Positions 54,118-63,130 of a DNA stretch of 64,000 bases are shown piece by piece. The stretch lies in contig DATAPH010000060.1 of assembly GCA_036265325.1 (NCBI GenBank), positions 17,809-81,808 of the forward strand, in the 5' to 3' direction. The stretch comes from AC-51 sp036265325. Its GTDB lineage: Bacteria; Actinomycetota; UBA4738; HRBIN12. The stretch's first letter is position 1. Each line of letters starts with the position of its first letter. A program made the translations under genes and the position numbers. The notes under the pieces are model-generated. The model saw only the letters and a program-made list of their open reading frames with translations. It was not told the DNA's origin and did no database searches.

Positions 54118-56147
54118 CAGGACGCCCCCGGTTCGAGCACGTAGGCGGTCGTCTGGCCGATCGGGAACGACACCGAGTTGCCGTGGACGTCGAGGTGGAT
54201 CGTCTTGCCGGTCAGCAGGTCGTGCATCGTGCCGCCGCCGACGGCGGCTTTGAGGTCCGGCGTCATCGTCATCGAGAAGTCGGACACCTTCTTGTCGAAG
54301 TTGCACATCACGAGCACCGGTGCGCCGCCTCCGCTCGGCGGACGGACGTAGGCGAGGACGCTGTCTGCGTTCGTCTGGAGCACGTCGATGTCGTGACCGT
54401 TCAACGTCGGCGTGTCGTGCTTGAGCTGGATCAGCCGCTCGTAGAGCGGCAGCAGACCGTGCTTGTCCTTCCACGGGATCGGCTGCAGGTTCGAGTACGG
54501 CTCGTAGCTCGCGCCGATCTCATCGCCGGCGAACATCTCCGGGATCCCCGGCAGCGTGAACTGCATCACCGCCGCGACCTTCGTCATCGGGGCGCCGTAC
54601 TGGTCGACGAACCGGATGCCGGTGTCGTTGTTGTTCAGGAACCGCATGACGATCGCGTCGGCCGCATATCCCATAGACCCGTTCGTGATCGCAGGCGAGA
54701 GCAGCGCGCCCGCCTCGGCGGGGAACTTGAACGCCGACGCCCATGCCCACTGGCCCGGCTGATCCGTCCAGTCGTATGCGACGTCGAACCCGTGGGAGAA
54801 GTAGAAGGGGTCGACCGCGGATGCCTCGGCGAGCATCAGCACGTCAGGGTCGACGCGTTTGATGGCGCTGCGGAGCTCGGGCAGGAAGTCCGGGCGCCGC
54901 TTCTTGATCCCCCACACGGCGTCGACGCGGAACCCATCGATCCCCATGCGCACCCAATGGACGAACGCCTCGGTGATCATGGCGCGGACCTCCGGGTTGT
55001 CGTAGTTGAGGTTCGGCAGGTTCTTCCAGTCGAAGTAGTGCGTCGGCGTTCCTGACGCGTTGCGGTCGAAGAAGTTGTAGTAGTGCGACGCCGTGCCATT
55101 GGCCTTCGTGTCCTGGAAGTACGGACTCTTGTCGGACATGTGGTTCGGGACGATGTCGAGCAGCACATGCATGCCCAGCTGATGCGCGCGATCGATCATC
55201 TCCTTGAACGCGGACTCCGGGCCCCACGACGGATCGAGCTTGAAGTAATTGTCGATCGCGTACTCCTGGCCGGGGGTCCGCTTCTCCGAGGGCGGCCAGA
55301 GCCACAACGCGTCGACGCCGAGCTTCTTCAGGTACTCGAGGTGCCGCGTGATCGCCTTCGGGCCGCCGTTGCCCCAGAGCTGCGGGATCGGCGCGTAGAT
55401 CACCGCGGAGTCGATCCACGACGGGTGCTCGCGGGCCATGTCGACGGCCCGCGCCTGCCCGTTGTCGACGACGAAGTAGGTCGTGCTCGTGTCGGACCTG
55501 CCCTTCGAGTCCGTCACCGTGAGCGAGGCGTAGTACTCCCCGTCCGTCGACGGCGTCCGCAAGACCAGACGCTGTCCCGGCACCGACCCGTGCAGCGGCT
55601 GGCCCGAGGCCAGCGTCACCTGTGACGGATGGCGCGGATCGGTGTGCCACTCGTATCGTTCGATCGGCGCCCCGTCGGGCATCGCGGAGTCACTGCCCGA
55701 TCCGTCCAGGACCACCGTCGAGCCGTTGACCGTCACGCGGATCCGGGCCGTCGGACCGGCGGTCAGACGCTCGTCGAACTCGAGCGGCTGCGACTGCTCG
55801 CCGGAGCCGCACGAGGCGACGATCGCATTCCGGCCGGAGCCGAGCGGCGCAACGACGGCGAACTTCGTGCCGTTCATCTTCACCGGCGCCTTCGTGTCGT
55901 GCCCGTTGATCGAGAGCGTGACATCGCCGCACGTCGACGTGCCGGTGAGCGCCTCGTTCCAGGCGAAGGCGTCGCCGCCGAGCGTGTCGAAGCTGACCGG
56001 ACCCGCTTGCGCCGACGAAGACGGCGATGCGGACGCCGACGCGGATGGCAGAGAAGACGACGTGTCGCTCACCGCCGACGTGCACGCTCCGACGAACACG
56101 GCGACGAGGGTCGCGGCAACGACTCGCCGTCGCGCGCTCGCATCCAC
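54117..56147 (-). CDS. alpha-amylase-family (GH13-like) lipoprotein
   Basis: A 676-residue lipoprotein. The signal has VAVFVGAC (lipobox Cys about 22), followed by a Ser/Ala linker, an N-terminal Ig-like part (about 45-235, PKD-like IERYEWHTDP) and a GH13 barrel. Conserved regions are DIVPNHMSD (I), GFRVDAVWG (II, nucleophile Asp) and MLAEASAVD (III, acid Glu). Region IV reads FLNNNDTG: the usual His before the catalytic Asp is Asn. The GTG start at 56147 shares one base with the permease stop (TAGTG). It would cleave alpha-glucans outside and feed the importer. Confidence 0.88.
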   Translation of the reverse strand: MDASARRRVVAATLVAVFVGACTSAVSDTSSSLPSASASASPSSSAQAGPVSFDTLGGDAFAWNEALTGTSTCGDVTLSINGHDTKAPVKMNGTKFAVVAPLGSGRNAIVASCGSGEQSQPLEFDERLTAGPTARIRVTVNGSTVVLDGSGSDSAMPDGAPIERYEWHTDPRHPSQVTLASGQPLHGSVPGQRLVLRTPSTDGEYYASLTVTDSKGRSDTSTTYFVVDNGQARAVDMAREHPSWIDSAVIYAPIPQLWGNGGPKAITRHLEYLKKLGVDALWLWPPSEKRTPGQEYAIDNYFKLDPSWGPESAFKEMIDRAHQLGMHVLLDIVPNHMSDKSPYFQDTKANGTASHYYNFFDRNASGTPTHYFDWKNLPNLNYDNPEVRAMITEAFVHWVRMGIDGFRVDAVWGIKKRRPDFLPELRSAIKRVDPDVLMLAEASAVDPFYFSHGFDVAYDWTDQPGQWAWASAFKFPAEAGALLSPAITNGSMGYAADAIVMRFLNNNDTGIRFVDQYGAPMTKVAAVMQFTLPGIPEMFAGDEIGASYEPYSNLQPIPWKDKHGLLPLYERLIQLKHDTPTLNGHDIDVLQTNADSVLAYVRPPSGGGAPVLVMCNFDKKVSDFSMTMTPDLKAAVGGGTMHDLLTGKTIHLDVHGNSVSFPIGQTTAYVLEPGAS

Positions 56148-57094
56148 TAGCCCTTCGACCCCGCGAGCGAGATCCCTTGCACGAACTGCTTCTGGAAGAT
56201 GAAGAACACGATGATCAACGGCAACGCGCCGACCACCGATCCGGCCATGATCAGGTTCCACACCGATCGGTGGCCTTGTTCGAAGAGCGCCAGTCCCAGC
56301 GGCAAGGTGTAGAGCTGCCTGCTCGCCAAGATGATCAACGGCCCGAAGAACGCCTGCCACTGGAACTGGAAGGTGAAGATCGCCACGGCGGCGAGCGCCG
56401 GCTTCGACATCGGGATCACGATCTTCCAGTAGATGCGCCAGTGGTTGGCGCCGTCGACGCGCGCCGCGTCGATGAACTCGTCCGGGATCTGCACCATGTA
56501 CTGGCGCAGCAGGAAGATCGCGAACGGGTTGCCGATGTTCGGCGCGATCAGGCCCCAGTAGGAGTCGAGCCAGCCGTGCCCACCGAACCCGGCGAGGTTG
56601 TTCCCGCCGAACAGCGGGATCCCGCGCAGGATCAGGTAGTTCGGGATCAACGTGACCTGCGACGGCAGCATCAACGTCGCGAGCCCGAGGAAGAACAAGA
56701 AGTCGCGCCCCGGGAACTTGCGCTTCGCGAACGTGTACGCCAGCAGCGAGTTGAAGAACAGTTGGAGCACCGTGATCGAGATGCTCACGAACGCGCTGTT
56801 GAAGATCCACCGGCCGATCGGGTGGTCCGACGTGAAGAAGCCGCTGTAGTTCGAGACCGTCGGGTGCAGCGGGATCCAGTGCGGCGGGTAGGAGAACATG
56901 TCCCCGAGCGGCTGGAACGACAACGTCACCATGTACACGAACGGCGCGACGAACAAGATCGCGAACGCGGTGAGGAATATGTACGTCGCGAGCGTGCCGG
57001 GCCGCAGCCGTCGTCGCCTCGCGGGCTTCCCCACGGTGGGAACCGGAACGACGCCGCTCGGCTTGACCTCGGTGCCGCCCGCGACGGTGCTCAT
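56147..57094 (-). CDS. carbohydrate ABC transporter permease (MalG-like)
   Basis: A 315-residue permease with six predicted helices after a basic N-terminus. The conserved EAA loop (EFIDAARVDGANHWRIYWK) contacts the ATPase, and it ends with the typical GISLAGSKG. With the MalF-like partner it forms the channel of a sugar importer. ATG 57094 overlaps the partner's stop (ATGA). Confidence 0.93.
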   Translation of the reverse strand: MSTVAGGTEVKPSGVVPVPTVGKPARRRRLRPGTLATYIFLTAFAILFVAPFVYMVTLSFQPLGDMFSYPPHWIPLHPTVSNYSGFFTSDHPIGRWIFNSAFVSISITVLQLFFNSLLAYTFAKRKFPGRDFLFFLGLATLMLPSQVTLIPNYLILRGIPLFGGNNLAGFGGHGWLDSYWGLIAPNIGNPFAIFLLRQYMVQIPDEFIDAARVDGANHWRIYWKIVIPMSKPALAAVAIFTFQFQWQAFFGPLIILASRQLYTLPLGLALFEQGHRSVWNLIMAGSVVGALPLIIVFFIFQKQFVQGISLAGSKG

Positions 57095-58038
57095 CGTTCC
57101 ACCTGCTTGACGTACCACCGGAACTGGATGAGCGACAGCGCGAAGACGACCAGGAACAGGGTCCACGCGAGCGCCGAGGCCTTGCCCATCTTCAGGTATT
57201 GGAACGCGTTCAGATAGATGTAGTAGGTGACGGTGGTGGTCGCTCCACCCGGTCCGGGCGGACCGCCGCTCGTCATGACGAAGATCTGGTCGAACGTCTG
57301 CATTCCGAGGATCGTCTGGAACACCAGCAGGAAGATGGTCGTCGGCCACAGCATCGGGATCGTGATGCGTCGCATCCGCTGCCACGCCGTCGCGCCGTCG
57401 ACCTCGGCCGCTTCGTACAACTCCGCCGGGATGGCCTGCAGGCCGGCGAGGTACACGACCATGTTGAAGCCGATGCTCAGCCAGATCTGCATCAAGATGA
57501 CCGCCGGCATCGCCCACCGCGCGTCGGCGAGGAACTGGATGGGCGTGTCGATGATGTGCAGTCGCAGTAGGTAGTAGTTGATCAGGCCGTAGTCGCCGTT
57601 GTAGAGCCATTTCCACAACAGCGTCGCGATGACGAGCGGCGTGATCGCCGGCAGGTAGAACGCGGTGCGATAGAAGCTCAGCCCGCGGATCTTGCTGTTC
57701 AGTAGCGAGGCGAGACCGAGCCCGATGACCATGCTTGGGATCATCGTTCCGAGGGTGAAGTACAGCGTGTGTCCCATCGCGGCCCACCACGTGCCGTCGT
57801 GGAGCACCGCCCGGTAGTTCGCCCATCCGACGAAGTCTCCGGACCGGGCGACCGGGTCGTAGTTGGTGAACGACAGGTACGCCGCGGCGCCCACGGCGTA
57901 GACGGTGAACACCGCGAACAGGAGCAAGCCCGGCAGCTGCATCGCGTAGGCCGTCCACTCGTTGCGCATCTGACGGGTGATGCTCCGCTTCGGCGCGGTG
58001 ACGGTGATCGGCTGTTTGGGTGCGGTTACCTGCGCCAT
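57091..58038 (-). CDS. carbohydrate ABC transporter permease (MalF-like)
   Basis: A 315-residue integral membrane protein with six predicted helices. The EAA motif is ELYEAAEVDGATAWQRMRR. The N-terminal helix is LLLFAVFTVYAVGAAAYLSF. ATG 58038 is preceded by a GGGGAACGGG ribosome site; a TTG at 58050 is also open. It lies 83 nt after the binding-protein stop, in a gap that holds a strong hairpin. Confidence 0.93.
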   Translation of the reverse strand: MAQVTAPKQPITVTAPKRSITRQMRNEWTAYAMQLPGLLLFAVFTVYAVGAAAYLSFTNYDPVARSGDFVGWANYRAVLHDGTWWAAMGHTLYFTLGTMIPSMVIGLGLASLLNSKIRGLSFYRTAFYLPAITPLVIATLLWKWLYNGDYGLINYYLLRLHIIDTPIQFLADARWAMPAVILMQIWLSIGFNMVVYLAGLQAIPAELYEAAEVDGATAWQRMRRITIPMLWPTTIFLLVFQTILGMQTFDQIFVMTSGGPPGPGGATTTVTYYIYLNAFQYLKMGKASALAWTLFLVVFALSLIQFRWYVKQVER

Positions 58039-58067
58039 CCCGTTCCCCAAGGGTGCGTGTGGTTCGC

Positions 58068-58095
58068 GGGAAGCCGGCGTCGCCGCCGGCTCCCC
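58068..58095 (-). promoter_or_regulatory. intercistronic hairpin between binding protein and permease genes
   Basis: AGCCGGCG (58072-58079) and CGCCGGCT (58084-58091) pair perfectly; three further G-C pairs follow after one mismatch. On the minus strand the loop is GCGA, a GNRA tetraloop. Such a hairpin typically stabilises the upstream binding-protein mRNA and reduces read-through, giving more binding protein than permease. Confidence 0.6.
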
Positions 58096-58121
58096 GCCTT
58101 CGTGTTGTCGCTACCGCGAGA

Positions 58122-59456
58122 TCAACCGCCCGACAACATCTGCTGGCCGTTCTGGGCGGCCGTGTTGATCGCCTCCTCGGGCGTGATGTCGCCGTAGATC
58201 GCCTTGCCGAGTTGCTTGTTCAGCTCGTCGGAGACCTGGCCCCAGTTCTTGTTGCCGAGGTTGTCGGCGACGGCGCAGTCCATCTGTTGCGCGAACCCTT
58301 CCAGCCACGGGTTGTACTTCCCGAGGGCGGCGGTGTCGTTCAAGAGGTCGACGCGTGGCGGCAACAACGTGGTCGTGGGTGACCCGTACGTCCACGCCTT
58401 CATGTTGTCGGGCTGCGTCAGGTACTGCATCCACAACCAGGCGGCGTCCTGGTTCTTCGACTGGCTGAACATCACCAGGCTGTCGCCGGCGACCGTCGTC
58501 GCACATCCCCCTGGGCCCGCCGGCAGCGGCGCCACATCCCACTTGCCCTTGATCTGCGGGAACGAGGAGTTCATCTCCCCGCCGAACCAGGAGCCGGCCT
58601 CGTACATCGCGACCTTGCCCGTGGCGAACGCCACGCGGCCGTCCCACGACGTCTGGCCGTAGTAGTCCGGCGGCGAGTACTGCTTCAGTCCGACGTAGAA
58701 GTTCGCCGACTGGATGCCCTGCGGGCTGTTGAACGCGACGGAGTTGCCGTCGGCGGATGTGAGGTGGCCACCCGCTTGCCACAGGAACGGCTCCCAGTAG
58801 TACTCGGACTCCGGCGCGAAGATGGCGAACCCGTATTGCTTCTGCGCCGTGTTCGTCAGCTTGGCGGCGTCGGACTGGAATTGGTCCCACGTCCAGTCCT
58901 TGGTCGGGTACGAGAGGCCGGCCGCGTCGAACAGATCCTTCCGGTAGAACATCGCCGTCGTCTCGCCGTCGTAGGGCAGGCCGTACGTGCTGCCGCCGTA
59001 CTGGTTCATCTGGAGGAACGCCGGTACGAATTCGCTCGGCTGCGACGTCGGACTGCCCGCCATGTAGCCGTCCAGATTGACGAGCGCGTTGCGCGATCCG
59101 AACTCCGTGACCGCGCTCGAGTCGACGAACGCGACGTCGGGCGCCGTATTCCCGGCGACCTGCACGATCAGCTTGTTCGTCGCGTTGGCCGACGAAACCG
59201 ACTGGAGCTGGATGTTGATGTTCGGGTGCAGCTTCTCGAAGTCCTTGACGAATCCCTGCATCTGGGGGGAGTCGCCCACCCACGACGAGAACGTGATCGT
59301 GACCGGGCTCGTCGGTTCGACGGCCGTCTTGGGCGTGATCGACTGGCCCGGCGCGTTGCTGCCATTGTTGCCGCCGCCCAGACAGGCGGTCGAGACGATC
59401 GCCAGGACCGCGACGGTTGCCAACACCCGCCAAGAACGCCACGAGGGCCTGCGCAT
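58122..59456 (-). CDS. sugar ABC transporter substrate-binding lipoprotein
   Basis: A 444-residue extracellular solute-binding protein of family 1. The signal ends in a lipobox (IVSTAC, Cys about 25). The mature part has the type I hinge landmarks: PVTITFSSWVG, the NKLIVQVAGNTAPDVAFVDSS loop, and FATGKVAMYEAGSWF. ATG 59456 has a run of purines (GGAGGGAGGAGGA) as ribosome site. It is the first gene of the 12-gene operon. Sugar identity is unknown; an oligosaccharide is likely from the neighbouring hydrolases. Confidence 0.93.
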   Translation of the reverse strand: MRRPSWRSWRVLATVAVLAIVSTACLGGGNNGSNAPGQSITPKTAVEPTSPVTITFSSWVGDSPQMQGFVKDFEKLHPNINIQLQSVSSANATNKLIVQVAGNTAPDVAFVDSSAVTEFGSRNALVNLDGYMAGSPTSQPSEFVPAFLQMNQYGGSTYGLPYDGETTAMFYRKDLFDAAGLSYPTKDWTWDQFQSDAAKLTNTAQKQYGFAIFAPESEYYWEPFLWQAGGHLTSADGNSVAFNSPQGIQSANFYVGLKQYSPPDYYGQTSWDGRVAFATGKVAMYEAGSWFGGEMNSSFPQIKGKWDVAPLPAGPGGCATTVAGDSLVMFSQSKNQDAAWLWMQYLTQPDNMKAWTYGSPTTTLLPPRVDLLNDTAALGKYNPWLEGFAQQMDCAVADNLGNKNWGQVSDELNKQLGKAIYGDITPEEAINTAAQNGQQMLSGG

Positions 59457-59549
59457 GGTTCCTCCTCCCTCCACCCGTACCGACGCCGTCCGGCCGGCGA
59501 TCAGTCCCGGGCTCCGTTCCTTCCGTCCCGCTATACGGTCCGATCGGGG

Positions 59550-59590
59550 CGAACCGATTTGTCCGCCCGCCCGTTCAGCAAACCGATTTG
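59550..59590. promoter_or_regulatory. two LacI-type operator candidates
   Basis: CGAACCGATTTG at 59550-59561 and CAAACCGATTTG at 59579-59590 share ten bases (AACCGATTTG). Each is a near-palindrome with a central CG (CAAA-n-CG-n-TTTG), typical of LacI-family operators. The 29-bp spacing is about three helical turns. A possible -10 TATAGC (59535-59530) for the binding-protein gene lies just downstream. The likely regulator is encoded at 61197. Confidence 0.6.
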
Positions 59591-59640
59591 TAGCGAGTCG
59601 CATCCTCGCGAGCGGTTCCGCCCGTTGTCAAGACGGGACG

Positions 59641-60819
59641 TCAGCGGCCGATTGCGGCGCCGGTCCGCGGGTCGAACAGGTGCAGGTGGCCGGGCGCGAC
59701 GGAGACCTCGATCACGTCGCCCACGCGAACGGGACGGTCGAGTCGCGCGGTCCACAGGTTGAGGCGTTCGGCGGGCGCCGGCTCCGTCTCGGTGTCGCCG
59801 ACATCCTCGGCGTCGTCGGACACGAGGATCGGGGCGTTGATGACGAACCGCGCGTATGTCTCGTCGCCGAGCGTGTCGGCGGTCGCGACGGGCGCCCGGA
59901 GGCGCGCGTCATGGGGAACGGCGCCGTCGGCCTCGCGCAGATGATGCGGTCGCACCCCGACGACGATCTGACGATGCTCGTAGTCGGCGATCGTTGGACC
60001 GGCCGCGAGCGTGTCGCCGTCGATCCGCAGCGCGTGGTCGCCGATCTGGATCGCGAGGTGCCCGTCCTCGGCCCGCTCCACTGTTCCCTCCGCGATGTTC
60101 ATCGGCGGCGAGCCGACGAACCCGGCGACGAACAGGTTGTCCGGCCGGTCGTAGAGGGTCGATGGGGTGTCCGCCTGCTGCAGCGCGCCGCGTCGCAACA
60201 CGCCGACGCGGTCGCCGAGCGTCATGGCTTCGGATTGCTCGTGCGTGACGTACAGCATCGTGGCACCCAGCTCGCGTTGGATCCGCTTGAGGTGCGCGCG
60301 AAGGTCGATCCGGAGCCGCTCGTCGATGCTGGTCAGCGGCTCGTCCATCAGGAACGCGCGCGGGTCCCGCACGATCGCCCGACCCAGCGCGACCCGCTGC
60401 GATTGGCCGCCGGACAGGGCCCTCGGCCTGCGGTCCAGGAGCCCCGACAGCCCGAGCATCGCGGCGACCTGACGGACCCGTTCGTCGACCTCGGCCTTCG
60501 GCAGCTTGTGCGCCTCGAGCCCGAACGCGATGTTCTCGTAGACGTTCAGGTGCGGATAGAGCGCTAGGTTCTGGAAGACCATCGCGACGTCGCGCTTGGG
60601 AGGCCCGAGATCGGTGACGTCGTCGTCGTCGAGGAAGATGCTGCCCTCCGAGACGGACTCGAGTCCGGCGACCATCCGAAGGACCGTGCTCTTGCCCGAG
60701 CCCGACGCGCCGAGCAGGACGAAGAGCTCTCCCTTATCGATGTGGAGGTCGAGGTCTCGCACGGCAACGGTTCCGTCGCGGAAGACCTTCGTGACGCCGT
60801 CGAACGTGATCGACGACAT
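59641..60819 (-). CDS. sugar ABC transporter ATP-binding protein (UgpC/MsmK type), second of two
   Basis: A 392-residue MalK-like ATPase. Walker A is LGASGSGKSTVLR, the signature LSGGQSQRVALGRAI, Walker B AFLMDEPLTSIDERL, the H-loop YVTHEQSEAMTL. A TOBE-containing C-terminal domain (about 240-390) is present. Gln-Ser in the signature (LSGGQSQ) departs slightly from the usual LSGGQRQ. It is separated from the binding-protein gene by 184 nt that holds the operator pair, so it is transcribed separately or as the first gene of the same unit. Confidence 0.92.
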   Translation of the reverse strand: MSSITFDGVTKVFRDGTVAVRDLDLHIDKGELFVLLGASGSGKSTVLRMVAGLESVSEGSIFLDDDDVTDLGPPKRDVAMVFQNLALYPHLNVYENIAFGLEAHKLPKAEVDERVRQVAAMLGLSGLLDRRPRALSGGQSQRVALGRAIVRDPRAFLMDEPLTSIDERLRIDLRAHLKRIQRELGATMLYVTHEQSEAMTLGDRVGVLRRGALQQADTPSTLYDRPDNLFVAGFVGSPPMNIAEGTVERAEDGHLAIQIGDHALRIDGDTLAAGPTIADYEHRQIVVGVRPHHLREADGAVPHDARLRAPVATADTLGDETYARFVINAPILVSDDAEDVGDTETEPAPAERLNLWTARLDRPVRVGDVIEVSVAPGHLHLFDPRTGAAIGR

Positions 60820-60874
60820 CAGCGACGCGCGCGGTCCGGCATGTGCGAGATGCTAGTTGCCGGGGGAGCGGACG

Positions 60875-61141
60875 TTGGCGGCGAAGGTCAAGCTGTGGAA
60901 GCTCATCGCGTCGGTCGTGTGCTGGACGCTCGCGATCGTGAGCGCGCTGCTGGCGGGCGCGATCTTCGCGTCGGGTTCGGTGCTCTGCCGGGGCGACCGG
61001 CCGGATACGTGCACGCCGCAGACGTGGGCGATCGTGGTCGGGGTCGTCCTGGCGGTTGCGTTCGGCGCGGCGGGCGCGGCGCTGCACAAGCCGCGGTCGT
61101 CCAAGCCCAAGGGACGTTTCCCGTGGGAGTACCCACGCTGA
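60875..61141 (+). CDS. small two-helix membrane protein
   Basis: An 88-residue protein from TTG 60875, which has GGGGGAG 6 nt upstream; a further TTG at 60857 is less well placed. Two hydrophobic helices (about 9-32, LWKLIASVVCWTLAIVSALL; and about 52-72, WAIVVGVVLAVAFGAAGAAL) flank an extracytoplasmic loop with two Cys (LCRGDRPDTCTP). It ends with a basic, Trp/Pro-containing tail. No family recognised. It is divergent from the ABC ATPase. Confidence 0.55.
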   Translation: MAAKVKLWKLIASVVCWTLAIVSALLAGAIFASGSVLCRGDRPDTCTPQTWAIVVGVVLAVAFGAAGAALHKPRSSKPKGRFPWEYPR

Positions 61142-61196
61142 TCTGGCGCTGATCCGGCGTTGACAATCGCTGGCGCGAACGAGGACCCTCCGCCGT

Positions 61197-62210
61197 GTGG
61201 ATCGATTTGCGCGACGCCCGAGGATCACCATCGCCGACGTGGCGCGACACGCCCAGGTGAGCAAGACGACGGTGTCGCATGTCCTGTCGGGCAAGCGGCC
61301 GGTCTCGGCCACGACTCGGGATCGCGTCGAGCGCTCGATCGACACCCTCGGGTATCGCCCCGACGGGCTCGCGCGCAGCCTCCGGACCCGGCGAACCCAC
61401 ATGGTCGCGCTGATCGTGCCCGACCTGACGAACCCGTATTACCCGACGCTCGCCCGTGGACTCGAGGCGGGGATCGAGCCCGACGGCTACCGGGCGTTCA
61501 TCTGCAGCAGCGACGGCGACCCCGGTCGCGAGCGAGCGTACCTGCGCGAGGTGTGTGATCGAGGCGTCGACGGGATCGTGTTGGACTCGTACCACCTGAC
61601 GGTCGACGATCTGCAGCTCGCGACCGGCGGACGGCTGCCGCTCGTGTGGATCGGCGGCGCGCCGATGGAACACCCCGGCGTCGATTCGGTGCGGTCGGAC
61701 GACGAGGCCGGCGCGTACGCGGCGACGGAGCATCTCCTGGGACGCGGCCACCGACGGATCGCGATGATCGACGGGCCGCTCGGGTCGGGCGTCGCGCGCA
61801 GGGACGGCTACCGCCGCGCGCTCGCGGACGCCGGTCTGCCTGCGCACCCCGAGCCGCCCCCGCGGACCGATTGGACGCGGGCCGGCGGTCGCCGCGCGGT
61901 CGCGGAGCTGCTGGCGCTCGAGCCGCGCCCGACGGCGATCTTCTGTTCCAACGACCTCACCGCGATCGGTGCGCTCGACGCGGCTCGTGACGCGGGGCTC
62001 GCCGTGCCGGACGACCTCGCCGTCGTCGGGTTCGACGACATCGAGGCAGCGGCGCTCGTCACGCCGTCGCTCACGACGGTGGTCAATCCCGCCGTCGACA
62101 TCGGAGGAACGGCGGCGCGGATCCTCGCCGAGCGGATGACCGGCGGCCACGACGGTCCGGCGCGAACCGTGACGCTGCCCTCCCCACTCGTCGTGCGCGG
62201 ATCATCGTGA
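61197..62210 (+). CDS. LacI-family transcriptional regulator
   Basis: A 337-residue repressor. The N-terminal HTH is ITIADVARHAQVSKTTVSHV (about 10-29), then LSGKRPVSATTRDRVERSI and the hinge LGYRPDGLARSLR. The periplasmic-binding-protein-like domain (about 65-335) contains LIVPDLTNPYY and VVGFDDIEAAALVTPSLTTV. It probably controls the sugar operon through the two operators near 59550-59590. GTG 61197 has GAGGA 9 nt upstream. Its stop overlaps the nucleoside hydrolase start (GTGA). Confidence 0.93.
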   Translation: MDRFARRPRITIADVARHAQVSKTTVSHVLSGKRPVSATTRDRVERSIDTLGYRPDGLARSLRTRRTHMVALIVPDLTNPYYPTLARGLEAGIEPDGYRAFICSSDGDPGRERAYLREVCDRGVDGIVLDSYHLTVDDLQLATGGRLPLVWIGGAPMEHPGVDSVRSDDEAGAYAATEHLLGRGHRRIAMIDGPLGSGVARRDGYRRALADAGLPAHPEPPPRTDWTRAGGRRAVAELLALEPRPTAIFCSNDLTAIGALDAARDAGLAVPDDLAVVGFDDIEAAALVTPSLTTVVNPAVDIGGTAARILAERMTGGHDGPARTVTLPSPLVVRGSS

Positions 62211-63130
62211 TAAGGATCCACCTGGACACCGATCTGGGGTCCGACACCGACGATCTGTGCGCGCTCACGATGCTGCTCGGGTGGCCGGATGTCGAGCTCA
62301 CCGGCATCACGACGGTGAACGATCCCGGCGGCATCCGGGCCGGGTACGTCGCGTACGCGCTCGAGCTCGCGGGGCGCCGGGACATCCCGGTCGCCGCGGG
62401 CGCCGAGGGATCGTTCGGAGGGTTCATGGTGCCCCTCGCGTTCCCGGACTATTGGCCGGCGCCGATCGAGCGGCGTCCCTCGCCGCCGGGCGAAGCGCTG
62501 CGCGTGATCGCGGACAGCGTCGAGGCCGGCGCCATCGTTGTCGCGATCGGCCCCTACACCAACCTCGCAGCGTTCGAGGCCTGGCACCCGGGCGCGCTGC
62601 GCGACGCCGGGACGGTCGTGATGGGCGGGCACGTGCCCGCGGCGGCCGCCGGGTATCCGCCCTGGGGCATGCACGACGACTTCAACGTGCAGCAGGATGC
62701 GACGGCCGCGCGGGTGGTGTTCGACCGATGCGAGCCGACGGTTGTGCCGGTGCCGTCGTGCCTGAAGGTGACGCTTCGAGGGCGTGACCTGTCTCGGCTC
62801 CGCGCCTCGGGGGCGCTCGGCAAGCTGCTCGCCGACCAGGGGGAGCGGCACGCGGTGGACAACGGGCGCACGGAGCTTCCTGCCGCATTTCCGGCGCTGC
62901 CTGAGGATCTCTTGAACTTCCAGTACGACCCGCTTGCGTGCGCGGTGGCCGTCGGCTGGAGCAACGTCGAGATCAGCGAACTCGGCGTCGCCCTTTCGAT
63001 CGAAGATGGTCTCCTGCGGATGGAGCTCGATGACGCTGCCGTGCGGATGCGGGTCGTGACGGACGTCGACGCCGACGCGTTCGCGGAGGCGTGGCTGTCG
63101 GCGGTCGAGCGAGCGTCCGTGACCCGCTAG
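62207..63130 (+). CDS. inosine-uridine-type nucleoside hydrolase
   Basis: A 307-residue calcium-dependent nucleoside hydrolase. The metal-binding cluster is HLDTDLGSDTDDLCAL near the N-terminus. GPYTNLAAF, GGHVPAAAAGYPPWGMHDDFNVQQD and NFQYDPLACAVAVGW (C-terminal Asp ligand) are all in place. It splits a ribonucleoside or N-riboside to base and ribose. GTG 62207 is translationally coupled to the LacI gene. Together with the ribokinase of the sugar operon this suggests ribose handling, an inference. Confidence 0.9.
   Translation: MIRIHLDTDLGSDTDDLCALTMLLGWPDVELTGITTVNDPGGIRAGYVAYALELAGRRDIPVAAGAEGSFGGFMVPLAFPDYWPAPIERRPSPPGEALRVIADSVEAGAIVVAIGPYTNLAAFEAWHPGALRDAGTVVMGGHVPAAAAGYPPWGMHDDFNVQQDATAARVVFDRCEPTVVPVPSCLKVTLRGRDLSRLRASGALGKLLADQGERHAVDNGRTELPAAFPALPEDLLNFQYDPLACAVAVGWSNVEISELGVALSIEDGLLRMELDDAAVRMRVVTDVDADAFAEAWLSAVERASVTR

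Noticed and set aside
61155..61196. TTGACA upstream of the LacI gene as a full promoter
   Set aside because: No acceptable -10 box is found at 16-19 nt, so only the -35-like hexamer is present.
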